Part shown: positions 1-10,529 of the stretch, in pieces
Layout: every line of letters begins with the position of its first letter
Position numbering within the stretch: position 1 is the first letter of the stretch
Source: Zizania palustris
Lineage: Eukaryota; Streptophyta; Magnoliopsida; Poales; Poaceae
DNA: 64,000 bases
NCBI GenBank assembly: GCA_019279435.1
Contig: JAAALK010000283.1
Location: forward strand, 58,385,700-58,449,699
Reading direction: 5' to 3'
The notes under the pieces: model-generated
What the model was told of the DNA's origin: nothing
The model's database searches: none
Seen by the model: the letters and a program-made list of their open reading frames with translations, nothing else
Translations under genes and position numbers: made by a program

Positions 1-9
1 TGTCTAGTA

Positions 10-237
10 CTCCCTCCGTTAACTTTTAAATGACGCAGTTGATTTTTATCTTATAACGTTTGACCATTCATCTTATTTATATTTTTTTGCAAATATGTAA
101 AATATAAGTTATATTTGAAGTACTTTCAGTAATAAGACAAATTATAAAAATATTTCAAAAAGTTTTTTGAATAAGATGAATGGTCAAACGTCGAGATAAA
201 AGTCAATTGTGCGTCATTTAAAAGTTAACGGAGGGAG
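10..237. mobile_element. Stowaway-type MITE
   Basis: The ends are CTCCCTCCGTTAACTTTTAA and its reverse complement, and TA dinucleotides flank both sides (8-9 and 238-239). The terminal inverted repeats run inward for tens of bases, so the 228-bp element can fold into one long hairpin. It has no coding capacity. Relatives occur at 15434-15694 and 49371-49602. Confidence 0.9.
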
Positions 238-239
238 TA

Positions 240-947
240 ACAAATATTTATATCCAATGTTATTTTTTTATTTAGAATATAGTGTTGTGACATAAAAATA
301 TAAAGTAACTCCGGATAAAAATATAGTATTTGTTCAAAGTTTAAGTAGAATGCCATATAACTTATATGGCACCTGTACCATATGATTTTTTTTTCCGTGG
401 TAGATGGCCATGGCTAAGTGAGCAGCCTAGGACATACAGATGACTGCATCAGATCAGGCGAGGCTTCCTTGATTATTTTTTCGATTATACATGCTAAACA
501 CGAGCGCATATGTCACTGCATATATATACTTGCATAAACCCAAGTGTATTCTCTTAATATATACATGCTCAAATAGATCGAGGTCAGTATTAGGTATATA
601 TATATCATGACTAATTCATTGAATTTCTACTGAAAGCTCATTGTATATACGTATGTGTAGTATTCATAGGCAATAAATAAAATCTGAACTCTGAGTAGTG
701 TAAGAGTAATCGATCACCGCCACACCACAAGTACTTCTCTTAATACATGCATGTATCATATCGATTGTAGCATCGACCAATTTCATGGGAAAAAGTAAAT
801 GTAACACCGAGGCCAAGGATTTTTATATGAAATCAGTTCAGTTCAGCAGTTAGACATCACTTGAGCCACATAATTTGAAAGGTAGCCTTTATTTAGTAGA
901 TTTTGTTTTGCATCGATCGCCAGACACACAGATACACAGTTCGATGA
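240..947. other. AT-rich spacer, no gene seen
   Basis: This stretch is rich in ATATA runs and stop codons in every frame. I see no coding signal, RNA gene or clear transposon end. It is the distal upstream region of the first GRP gene. Confidence 0.6.
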
Positions 948-1162
948 AGTACACGTACAGCTAGCTACCTTAAGACAGTGGATCATTAAGTCGATAACGA
1001 GACATAACAAAATCTCTGTTATAATTATTAGTCCAAGCAACCGTGCAACGACCAAATTAGCTGAATTATTAAATTATAAACCTCAGCTCCCATCCATACC
1101 TGAATTGAACTAACTGATAGAGATGTAGAGGCACGCATGCATCCTTGCAAATGGCGATGATG

Positions 1163-1170
1163 CTATAAAT
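1163..1170 (+). promoter_or_regulatory. TATA box of GRP copy 1
   Basis: CTATAAAT lies about 85 bp upstream of the ATG at 1254. The same motif and spacing occur in the duplicate at 4622-4629, so the core promoter was copied with the gene. Confidence 0.7.
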
Positions 1171-1253
1171 GGAGCAATGGAAGGATGTGCTATCTATCAT
1201 CATATCTCGTCGTATAGTAAGCTTGTAAGCCTACCTGCAGCTACATTGGAGAA

Positions 1254-2075
1254 ATGGCAATGGCTTCCAAGTGTTTGCTTTTGCTTGGAATCGTCGTCCT
1301 GGCATCTGTCCTGCTCGTTGCACAAGATGTAGCTGCTGCAAGAGAGCTTACTGAAGCAAATGGTTTGCATATCTCCAACTCCAACGAACTCATATATGCA
1401 TCTAATGAAGTATAAATATTAGTGAATTGATCAGTATTCAAGTTTCTTCATATGTCTTATATTTTTGTGTGTGTGTGTACTACATGTGCTGCTCTATATT
1501 TAGCGCTAATGATCTTTATATTGTACTTATATACATAGCGTCAATTAGTTACTTAGACGAGTTGGCAAAGTGGCATCCATGATTTCATGAACAAATTAAA
1601 GTCATTCAACTTTGAAGCAAAAATAAACTAATATTACTATCTTATTATACACATGTATCTACACACATATATATAGAACACATGAGGTACTGGTAAATAA
1701 AATAGCAATACTCCCTTATTTGCAGAAGCTAAGGAAAATAACATGAAACATGAAGGCGCTTATGGCATTGACGACGAGAAGTTGGGAGCACATCATCCCG
1801 ATGGATATGGACATGGGGGAGGCTACGGTGGTGGCTTTGGATCTGGATATGACGGAGATAATGGTGGTGGGTACGGTGGTGGATATGGTGGTTATGGCGG
1901 TGGATATGGTGGACGATACAAGGGTGGAGGTGGCAACTACGGTGGTGGTGGATACGGTGGATACGGTGGTGGTGGTGGTGGTTATGGTGGATACGGTGGT
2001 GGTGGTGGTGGTGGTGGTGGATACGGTGGTGGTTTTGGAGGAGGATATGGTGGTGGAGGTGGCGGCTGGCACTAA
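1254..2075 (+). CDS. Glycine-rich cell-wall structural protein (GRP family)
   Basis: Two exons, 1254-1362 and 1726-2075, are joined across a 363-bp GT-AG intron and encode about 152 residues. Exon 1 gives a hydrophobic signal peptide (MAMASKCLLLLGIVVLASV...) ending near AAA, followed by ARELTEAN, the start of the mature part in plant GRP proteins. Exon 2 begins EAKENNMKHEG, then becomes GGGY/GGYGG repeats from about residue 65 and ends GGGGGWH. Proteins of this family are secreted and thought to form part of the extracellular matrix. The ATG was chosen because it opens the signal peptide and is conserved in the duplicate; the splice joint restores the frame exactly. AATAAA occurs at 2110-2115. 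His-rich and Thr-rich ORFs on the other strand are shadows of the GGT repeats. Confidence 0.85.
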
Positions 2076-2599
2076 GTAGCAAAGCACAATATAAGTATTG
2101 CTTCTTACAAATAAAATAAGACTTGGTTGATTCCTTTCATTTAGAACATGCCTACGTACGATGGATTTAATATGAAATGGGAAGAGCTTTATTTTATCTG
2201 ATTTTATTCATATATTTGTTCAATAGTATTATGTGGAGAAATAAATTATGCATACGTTACACAAATGATTACACAAACATGTGTAGTATGTACAAAATGA
2301 CACAATCTGTATTATTATAAAGCTATAGTTTCGTCCTACACTCCAGCCCTCTTTTATACTCACCTCTACCTCCTTGCCGTCTCTAGCTAGCGAGGTGGTA
2401 CTAAAAATTGTGTCTGCTCGCAGCTGGCTTAAGCATATGGTATCTACCACGCTAATGGGCTTTTTTGAGATGGCCCATGAGCAACCCTAGCCCCCATCAT
2501 GACCGCCCCTCCCGCACGCCTCCCAGCGATCCCCTCTTGCATGCCTCCCACGCCAACCCGATGGCTGCCCCTCTTGTACCAACACCAATTCTACGTCAG

Positions 2600-3027
2600 A
2601 TGCCCCTCCCACGCCAACCCTAGCCCCACAGATTCCACGTCGACCTGCTCGACTGCATCACTGATGAGGCCTTATCCCTCTGTAGAGACGGAGACAATGG
2701 CATGTGGTGATTCATCGACTGCCGCCACGGTCGCACCCTTCTCTAGAGTTGTGACTAGGCTGACCTGCTCGTGTGCGACCCTATGACTAGCAAGCGCCAC
2801 TGCATCACTGTCCCCAACACGATGCAGGCAATCTTGTCTGACCGTAATGTCATGGTATTCTCCTCTACCTCCAGTGACAGCGGTGGTGACTGCCACTTGA
2901 GCCCTTTCCTCATGGTCATCGTGTTCATTAGCCATGGCCACAGGTTCGCGTGCGTGTACTCATCGTGGACCGGCATGTGGGGCGAGGTGATCTCAACATC
3001 GGTGCCATCACCATGTGAGCTCTACGA
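2600..3027 (+). pseudogene. F-box-associated protein fragment, decayed
   Basis: One frame reads ...DGDNGMW*FIDCRHGRTLL, then LLVCDPMTSKRHCITVP, and later GGDCHLSPF, FACVYSSWTGMWG and ISTSVPSP. This pattern matches the C-terminal associated region of the large grass F-box families (a WxxIDCRHGRxLL motif, VCDPxT, then a GDCHxSPF and YSSxTGxWG stretch). The frame has at least three stops, near 2711, 2744 and 2756. No F-box is seen upstream. The fragment ends abruptly where copia-like sequence begins at about 3028. It is a dead remnant. The family call rests on motif memory, not on a search. Confidence 0.6.
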
Positions 3028-4403
3028 GGATTCAATTCTAGCAATAGGACCAAAAGTTTCATCAAAATCTAAACCTTCCACTTGAGTGAATCCTTGAGCA
3101 ACAAGCTTAGCTTTGTTTCTAACAATTAAATCATCATCATTCTATTTATTTTGAAAAACTCATTTAGTTCCAACAATGTTGTGTCCTCAAGGAGGTTCAA
3201 CCAAATTCTAGACTTTATTGTGTTCAATGTTTTCAAGTTCTTAATGCATGACATTGATTCATGAGAAATATCTTTGGGTTCGAAAGAAGCAACAAAAGCT
3301 TAATAAGCATTAAAGTCAGGAGAAACAAACATAGAATGAGTGATACACTCATATAAATTATTAATTATTTGTTTAGGAGGGTGTTGACATTGAATGTGCA
3401 AAGGAGCAGAAACATCTCAAGAAATGTATTTGTACAACATCTTTGAGTGATGAAGTTATCTCTCAAGGAGCATTTGAAGTTGTCGAGATCTCATCAACAT
3501 ATTTGTCATTACTTTCTTCAACAAAGATGCTTTCATCCTCCCTTGAACTCGTGCACATGTACTTGTAATATTGGATCTAGTACCAGGACTAGCCTCATTA
3601 AAAGTGACTTCACAAGTCTCCAAAATCTTGTTAATTTTCTAACATAAGTATATGGTAGCCGCGAGTATGAGCAGGGTAACCAAGAAAAATGCCATCTTGA
3701 GATCTTACTTTAAATTTATCTAAATTTCTAGATTTTAATACAAAGCATTTGCACCCAAAAACTCTCAAGTGATAAACACTAGGTCTATGTTCGTAACGAA
3801 GCTCATAATAAGTTTTGCACAACTTTGATCACAAGAAAACTCTTTTTGAAATATAGCAAGTTGTAGAAATTACTTCAGTCCAAAACTTCCTAGAAGTCTA
3901 AATCAGTTAATCAAGCATATTCCTAGCCATCTCAACCAAAATTCTCTTCTTTTTTCAGCAATATCGTTCTATTGTGGAACCGTTGGTGAGTAAAACTGAT
4001 GTTCAATGTCTTTTTCAATGCAAAAGTACTCAAAATATGAATTCTTAAATTCAATAACATTATCACTTTGAATTGCTTTAAGTGCTCCTAGGAGTTCAAT
4101 AGAAATTCTAAGAGACAAGTTTTGAAAAAGACCAAAAAATTCATCCTTAGAAGCCATGAAGAAAATCAAAAAGTATCGAGAGAAATCATCACCAATGAAA
4201 AGAACATACCACATTCCCTAATAGATTAAATTCTAGTAGGTCCAACAATATCAATGTGTAAAAGTTGACCAGGTGCAATTATCATAACTAAGGTAATAGG
4301 AGCATGTGAACTAAAAACTATTTTGACATAACAATCAGAAGAAAAATCAAATCACCAACATCTTTAAGTTTCGGCAAGCTACGAATAAGATCCAAACCAC
4401 TAA
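3028..4403 (-). pseudogene. Degenerate Ty1-copia pol fragment
   Basis: Read on the minus strand from 4403 it shows the end of the integrase zinc-binding region (GLDLIRSLPKLK), then the integrase core (FIGDDFSRY, IQSDNVIEFK, FCIEKDIEHQFYSPTVPQ at 3969-4214). The RVFGCKCFVLK and DGIFLGYPAHTRGY region follows at 3631-3822. The beginning of reverse transcriptase (VRNKAKLVAQGFTQVEGLDF) is at about 3050-3170. Frameshifts and stops separate these blocks, including a stop where the conserved Trp of GTKW should be. It is related to, but clearly diverged from, elements A-C. No LTR or target duplication is visible, so only an internal piece remains. Confidence 0.85.
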
Positions 4404-4621
4404 CACGAGTGAAATGAAGTACATATAACTGCCTTGAGAAGTTGATGATTAAGACGATAAGGAGACATAACAAGCTCCGTTATAATAAATCCATGCAACC
4501 GTGCAACCAAATGAGCTGATTTATTGAATTAAAAACACGTACCAGCTCCCATCCATACCTGAACTAACTGATAGAGATGTAGAGCCACAGTACACATGCA
4601 TCCATGCAAATGGCGATGATG

Positions 4622-4629
4622 CTATAAAT
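4622..4629 (+). promoter_or_regulatory. TATA box of GRP copy 2
   Basis: CTATAAAT lies about 70 bp upstream of the ATG at 4697 and is conserved with copy 1. The core promoter of the pseudogene therefore looks intact. Confidence 0.65.
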
Positions 4630-4696
4630 GAAGCAGTGGAAGGATGTGCTATCTATCATCTCGTCGTATAGTAAGCCTACCTGCAGCTACGTTGAA

Positions 4697-5847
4697 ATGG
4701 CAATGGCTTCCAAGTGTTTGCTTTTGCTTGGAATCGTCCTGGCATTTGTCCTGCTCGTTGCACGAGATGTAGCGGCTGCCAGAGAGCTTACTACTGAAGC
4801 AAATGGTTTGCATCTCTCCAACTCCAACTCATATATACATCCAATGAAGTATAAATATCAGTGAAATTATCAGTGTATTTTATTTGCAGGTTCTGTTGTG
4901 TAGCGTAAGGATAGATTTTTTTATTTGCAGTGTATTTTATGGGTAAAACTCTTACTGCCACATGCTTTGACGATAGATGGATAATCAGAGAGTAAAATTA
5001 AATTTTTACTCATAAGCCATGATATATAATATATACTACATGTGCAGCACTGTTTGCAAAACCCTGTTCTAAATTTTCATTGTGAAAAAAGAAACCAGCA
5101 TCTGCTTACTGCACTTATCAATTTGTTGATGTTTTGCAAGACTATCTTATGCTCTGTTGTTTAGATTTTTTTTGCAAAGTACTCAAGTTGAGTTTTTGAC
5201 AAATAAAACAATGCTTTTGAAGACATTTGTTTCAATTTTAACATATTTATTATTTTTTTATATTTAGTGTTGCGTTAGCAGCACTGTTTACGGCTATCAA
5301 TCTTTATGTTACGTTGTACTTATATTCATAGCATCATGTAATTAATTACTAGTAGTTATTAGTTAGACTTGTTGGTAAATTGACACCCATGCATGGTTTC
5401 ATGAAGAAATTAAATTCATTCAAATTTGAAGCAAAAATAAAACTACTCTTAATATCTTATTATATAGATATGTATCTACCACATGTGCTACTAGTAAATA
5501 ACAATAGTCTCTTATGTGCAGAAAGTAAGGAAATGAATATGAAACAGGAAGTGGTTCATGGTATTGATCATGAGAAAGTAGGAGCCTACCGGCCTGATAG
5601 ATATGGACATGGGGGAGGCTAAGGTGATCGTGGCTATGGATCTGGATACGGCGGAGGTAATGGTGGTGGATATGGTGGCTATGACGGTAGATTTGGTAGA
5701 CCGTACAAGGGTGGAGGAGGTGGTGGATATGGTGGATACGGTGGTGGTGGTTATGGAGGATACGGTGGTGGATATGGTGGTGCCTACGGTGGCGGCGGCG
5801 GTGGATACGGTGGAGGATACGGTGGTGGAGGTGGCGGCTGGCACTAA
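4697..5847 (+). pseudogene. Glycine-rich protein duplicate with a nonsense codon
   Basis: Exon 1 (4697-4805) encodes the same signal peptide as copy 1 and exon 2 starts at 5522 after a 716-bp GT-AG intron. Exon 2 reads ESKEMNMKQEVVHGIDHEKVG...HGGG and then meets TAA at 5620-5622, where copy 1 has TAC (Tyr). The product would stop at about 69 residues, before the glycine repeats. Beyond the stop the frame stays open for 75 more codons of GGGY repeats to a second TAA at 5845-5847, ending GGGGGWH like copy 1. One substitution thus accounts for the loss, and the open frame behind it suggests a recent event. A short secreted peptide could still be made. Confidence 0.85.
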
Positions 5848-6040
5848 GTAACAAATCACAATATAAGTATAGTTTCTTACAAATAAAATAATACTTTGTT
5901 TGATTTCTCCAGTTTGGAAGCCTGTGGTTTAATATGAAATTGGAAGAGCTTTGTTTTATCTGATTTTATTTGTATATTTATTCGATAGTATTGCATTGAG
6001 CAATAAATTATGTATACAGTACGTTACAAAATGACACAAT

Positions 6041-6631
6041 ATCATATAAATCGTGTGTTTTGATGTTGACTTAATCTTGGTGAAATTTGACTGAAATGGG
6101 CCACACAAGATCAGTGAACTGATGTGATGCAGCAGTGAGTAAGGGTGCCTTTTGCAAGCCAGTTAGAATTAATCTAATTAATTTAAGGTTATGCTTTATA
6201 TGACCAAATATAAATGAAAAGCTATTTATGATACCAATAAATATCCCTAGATTGTGTGAGATATCCTGACTACGAAAATCATTGTTACTTTGGTGCATAT
6301 GGAAAGGCAGAAACCGATTCTCAGACATTTTGCCACCTTAATTGGAATGCTAGACTTTTGAAGAAATTTTAGTGAATTTGAACTATATCTTATTAAAATC
6401 CATTAAAATTTATGTGTTACACAGGAGAACTTTTCCTACGGGAGGATTCCAACAGGGGTGCTCGCCTGCTCGACTATGAGATAGACAAAAAACACAACCC
6501 AGTGCACACACTGAAAATTACTCAACTGACATGGCACAATATCTACTCTACTATATAATTAATGAATTGATTCATCTACCATTATAGAGCAATGTAGTAG
6601 TGTTAGCATGGCCATACTACTAATTGTTCTA
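6041..6631. other. Spacer, no gene seen
   Basis: This is AT-rich sequence between the GRP duplication and the CACTA element. An 85-codon minus-strand ORF (6071-6328) resembles nothing I recognise and has no supporting promoter or splice context. Confidence 0.5.
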
Positions 6632-9573
6632 CACTACCACAGAAACATACATTAGTGACGGGTTATAAGTTATAACGTACATTAATGACGGATGTGTCCC
6701 CCGTCACTCTTATCGCGTCAGTAATATAACATCAATAGTGATTGATAAACACCCATCACTAAAGGGTCAACCTCACTCCTATAGGCTCACCCTTGTTATG
6801 GTTCTTTGGTGATAGGTGATTTGTCACCCATCATTAATGTGTTCTTCAGTAACAGTTGACTATTGTTACTCATCACTAATGTGTTCTTCAACGACGGGTA
6901 ACTATTGTCACTCATCACTAATAATATGGTCATTTCAAAAAAAATGGTTGCATCCTGAATTTGGCAGCCCACATATGCAACATCCAAAGCACATCATAGA
7001 CAATTCATTAACTTCTAACTCGTTATTTTGAAAAATATGGCTAAAACATAAGATGATTGTTACAAAGATTCATTACAATATGGTTTCATGGCTTTTAACT
7101 AATAGCTACCTTATAGTGATATCAAGAACTTGGATAGTATCCTCGGAGAAGCATCATGTGCAGCTTGAGGAGAAGCACCAAGGGTAGCTCGAGGAGCACC
7201 ACCACCACCATGGGCAGCGCCAAAAGCACCACCACCACCAACATGGGCAGCCTAAGAAGCACCACTGTGAATGGTCATGCCAACTTCGAGTACGTTATCT
7301 AGAAGAAATTGGCTAATATCATCAATTATCTCAAAGAAATTGGCTAAAAACAGTAGGTCAGTTTACCCTGTAACAATAAAATTAAAACAAAGTTAACAAC
7401 GACGGACGGTACAGTGCATGTGGATGGGGAAGAGGAGGAGAACGAGGAGGATGCAACTAAGGTGGCGGAGAGTAGCTCGGCCACACGCGCCATGACCGAT
7501 GGTGCATGTGGCCAGGAGCAATGACGGAGCGACGAGTAGCACGACAAAGGCGATGGCGGCGGCGGGAGTTAGGTTAGGGTTGCACGAAATGAAAGAGTGA
7601 CGATTCACTTCGGTGTCCCGCCTATTTATAAGCGGGAGGAGTCATCAATGACGAGTATTAGTTATTATTCGTCACTGATGATTATTCACTTCGGTGACTA
7701 TATGATCCTTTAGTGACGGGTAACAATGTTCACTCGTCGTTAAATGATCCTTTAATGATGGTTGATGATTACTACTCGTCACTAATGTTATGGTCATTTT
7801 GAAAAAAATAATAGTTTTTAGTATGCAACCTGAATCAAAGCCACGATTTGGCATCCAACATAGGTCGGTACATGTAGATCACTTGGAATCCTTGCCATAT
7901 CCCTAATTCACAAATTCAATAAGCAAATTTCGGATAAATGATTTTATAAACTGAAATTTATAGTAAGCATGAAAAAACTTATAAGAATGAGAATGCACCC
8001 GAGGTACGGAGGGCACGGATGACGGAGCGACGATGAGCACGATGAAGGTGACCGCGGTGGCGAGAGTATAGGGTTAGGGTTGTGCGAAATAAAAACATGA
8101 TGATCCACTTCAATGACCTGCCTATTTATTAGTGGGAGTCATTAGTGATGGGTGATTAACTTCTATAGTAACGGGTGGAACATAACTCGTCACTATAGTA
8201 GAGCTCTTTAGTGATGGGTCATGGTGTTGACGCTAAAACCCGACGATCAAAGTACCAACACACTGACACTGATTGGACGATCCAAAAGCGCGTGGATACT
8301 TAGGGATAACCCTAAGCGTAACACGACGCCGATGTCGTATTCCGACGACCTTTGATAGTGACAAGGGAGGATGGAGTCAACCTAATTAGCCGAAGTAGGG
8401 ATGAATTAAACCAAACCAGCCAAACAACCAATTTGAACTAACACAAATAGGATCGGTCAGACCGGCCTAGAGGGGTCGGTTAGGCCATCGAGTGCTAGCA
8501 CGGCTCGATCAGACCGGACGCCCACCGTCGATCAGACCGAAAGGCTGATGGCGGCTGTTTCACACTTGCCGGCACGGAGGGTGACGGATCCGGCACAAGC
8601 CAGTCAGACCGATAGGGACCCATCGGTTAAACCGAAGTGGCGGGGAGTTGTCGCCTCGTGTTGCTGGCACGCCTGTTGACGAATCCGGCACACGTCGGTC
8701 AGAATGACCGGCTAACGTCAGTCAAACCAACAATGACAGATCAGAACGCTCGGGTCTCCGCGATTGCCTCGCTGTTGATAGCTCGATGTAGGGTTTCTTG
8801 GTGGACAAGGGGAAGATGGAAACACTGCAAAAACACCAAAAGATGAGAGGCAATTTGGCCTAAAGACCGAATTACCGATAAAAACGATAGAAATTTGTTA
8901 TGTGGATTAAACGGGTGATTCACGAGCGAATCAACAATGATTACCATGATTATGACGTGGCAAACGAATGATTTACAACGCAAACCAACAAATATGGACG
9001 TGCTAAACTAATCCTAGGGCAAGGAAGGTAGGTTGAAAAGTAAAAGTGTGATTCAAGGTAATAATAGATTGGATCTATTAGGGTTTTGGGGTCCCTTCGG
9101 TCTTGCCCCTATATGTATAAGGGTTGGACATGACGTGTCTAGGCTTTAATCTAGTCAAAAAACAAATTCAAGTCGTTAGAATTTGATTAGGGATAAAATT
9201 TACCCGAAATCAACTAACTTGAATCAGACTTAGATTGGGCCGGTCTGACCGAGCCCACATGGCCAGTCAGACCGGGCCTACATGGCTAGTCAGACCGGCC
9301 TGTGCTAGGTCTTGCATATTTTCGGCCCAAAATTACCAAAATTAATATTTTAACAATTTCGATCACTAATACCATTTTTACTATCAATACATGGTATGAC
9401 CCGTCACTAATGGAAGAGCCCCTTCTTTAGTGATGGATCTAATTATGACCCGTCACTAATAATACAACATTATTGACACGTGTGAAACAGTCTGTTACTA
9501 AAAGTGTATTACTGATGTGCCTCTTTTACCCATCACTAAAGTTGCGTCACTAAAGACCATTTTTGTGGTAGTG
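6632..9573. mobile_element. Non-autonomous CACTA (En/Spm-type) transposon
   Basis: The left end is CACTACCACAGAAA and the right end, read inward on the minus strand, is CACTACCACAAAAA. Both sides carry the 3-bp duplication CTA (6629-6631 and 9574-9576), diagnostic of CACTA elements. Subterminal regions are packed with variants of GTGACGGGT and CACTAAT in both orientations, the usual transposase-binding array. No transposase ORF exists in the 2,942 bp. Internal modules are repeated: about 6790-6990 resembles 7680-7870, and 7540-7690 resembles 8030-8170, including a CCTATTTAT promoter-like stretch. A solo LTR (8225-9389) sits inside, so the original element was about 1.8 kb. Confidence 0.9.
8225..9389 (+). 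mobile_element. Solo LTR (GGTCAGACCGG-rich family), nested in the CACTA
   Basis: It starts TGTTGACGCTAAAA and ends CTATCAATA, flanked by the perfect 5-bp duplication CATGG (8220-8224 and 9390-9394). It aligns along its length with 36991-38362, which starts TGTTGACACG and ends TTAACA, so the usual TG...CA border is recognisable (the final CA is mutated to TA here). GGTCAGACCGG-like motifs recur throughout. A TATA-like CTATATGTATAAGGG occurs near 9108, as expected in U3. It has no coding capacity. A TIR transposon is the alternative, but the 5-bp duplication and TATA position favour a solo LTR. Confidence 0.75.
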
Positions 9574-9603
9574 CTATATCTATATGGATATTAATCTCAC
9601 TAA

Positions 9604-10139
9604 GGGTGTGTTTGGTTGAGCTGTAGATTCTGAAAATTTATTGTGAATTGTAAAAAAACTGTTGAGCTATGAAAAAACTGAAAGTTATTTAGTTGGAGTA
9701 ATTGTGGATTTCTATTTTAATAGTAATTGTTTATAATACCCCTGATGTTTAGTTACACTATTAATATGCACTCAATATAAACACTAACTTTTTTAATGAT
9801 GTGCATTTAAATCATTGTTGTAATAAGAAAAGTAAAACAAAATTATTTATAAAGATTATTTATGTTTTTCAACAATCATATATTAACTTTTATTCTTATA
9901 AAACTATTTCGTTTAAATACTCTATATCAACGTAAGGGGTATTTCATTAATGGCAAAAGTGAATAATTTCTATCAAAATCTGGCTACAAGAACATGTGGA
10001 ATCTAGAGTACCCTCAACTTCCTATTTGCGCTGCAAAAATCCATAGATTCTAAAAAAGTTAAACCCAAAAAAATTGTTTGGTTTAAATTTCAGCTTCCAA
10101 ACTAGAAAGATGATTTAAAAATCTGAACCAAACCAACCT
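9604..10139. mobile_element. Tourist/PIF-like MITE
   Basis: The ends are GGGTGTGTTTGGTT and, on the minus strand, AGGTTGGTTTGGTT, with TAA on both sides (9601-9603 and 10140-10142). The 536-bp interior is AT-rich and non-coding. It lies about 390 bp beyond the RhoGDI stop codon and may touch its 3' UTR. A relative lies in the opposite orientation at 55918-56377. Confidence 0.75.
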
Positions 10140-10529
10140 TAAGATAAGCTTCAAATCCCGATCTCATCCTCATAGATTGGGCTAGGATTTGAAGCCTCCA
10201 AGAGGTTCTAAAGGTTGTTAGAACATGTAGCAAAGACTGTATGCGTGCCCCCAAGTTGCTGCTGCCGATCGCTTTACACGAGGCATTCCAGCCTGCAGCC
10301 ATGCATAAAATCGGAGCTCCATTTCTCTGAAGTCTGAACCCGACGCTCCAGGTTTGCAACAAGCTCAAGAGACGCGCAGAATGACAGTGCCGACCACACA
10401 AATAAATGTATCTAGTTCGTCTACAATCGCTGTAACCATACAACCTTAACACTCTGAAAAGATCAGAGAAGACATATCTTGTTACAGATGCCTCACATCC
10501 TGTCTCCCATGGTTTTCTGAATTGGAGGA

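Larger units (their letters stand above)
948..2310 (+). repeat. Tandem duplication block, copy 1 (GRP gene with its promoter)
   Basis: The block is alignable with 4410-6040. The shared sequence starts about 300 bp upstream of the ATG, near GAAGTACA. It covers the TATA box, both exons, the intron and the 3' flank, and ends near ACAAAATGACACAAT. Copy 1 has a 363-bp intron and copy 2 a 716-bp intron, so one copy gained or lost about 350 bp after duplication. Confidence 0.85.
4410..6040 (+). repeat. Tandem duplication block, copy 2 (GRP pseudogene with its promoter)
   Basis: This is the second copy of the 948-2310 block, with the same order of promoter, exon 1, intron, exon 2 and 3' flank. The copies differ by scattered substitutions, an intron about 350 bp longer here, and fewer glycine repeats in exon 2. 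Confidence 0.85.

Noticed and set aside
1920..2040. GGT/GGC tandem repeats as a CRISPR-like or regulatory array
   Set aside because: They are coding triplets for glycine with irregular Tyr spacing. The organism is a plant and no CRISPR, operon or prophage signal occurs anywhere.
1729..2082. His-rich and Thr/Ser-rich ORFs opposite the GRP exon
   Set aside because: They are the complement of GGT/GGA repeats read in other frames. They have no splice or promoter support, and the sense frame has a signal peptide and family match.
6071..6328. 85-codon minus-strand ORF in the spacer
   Set aside because: It resembles no family I know, the codon pattern is that of AT-rich spacer, and no promoter or splice context supports it.
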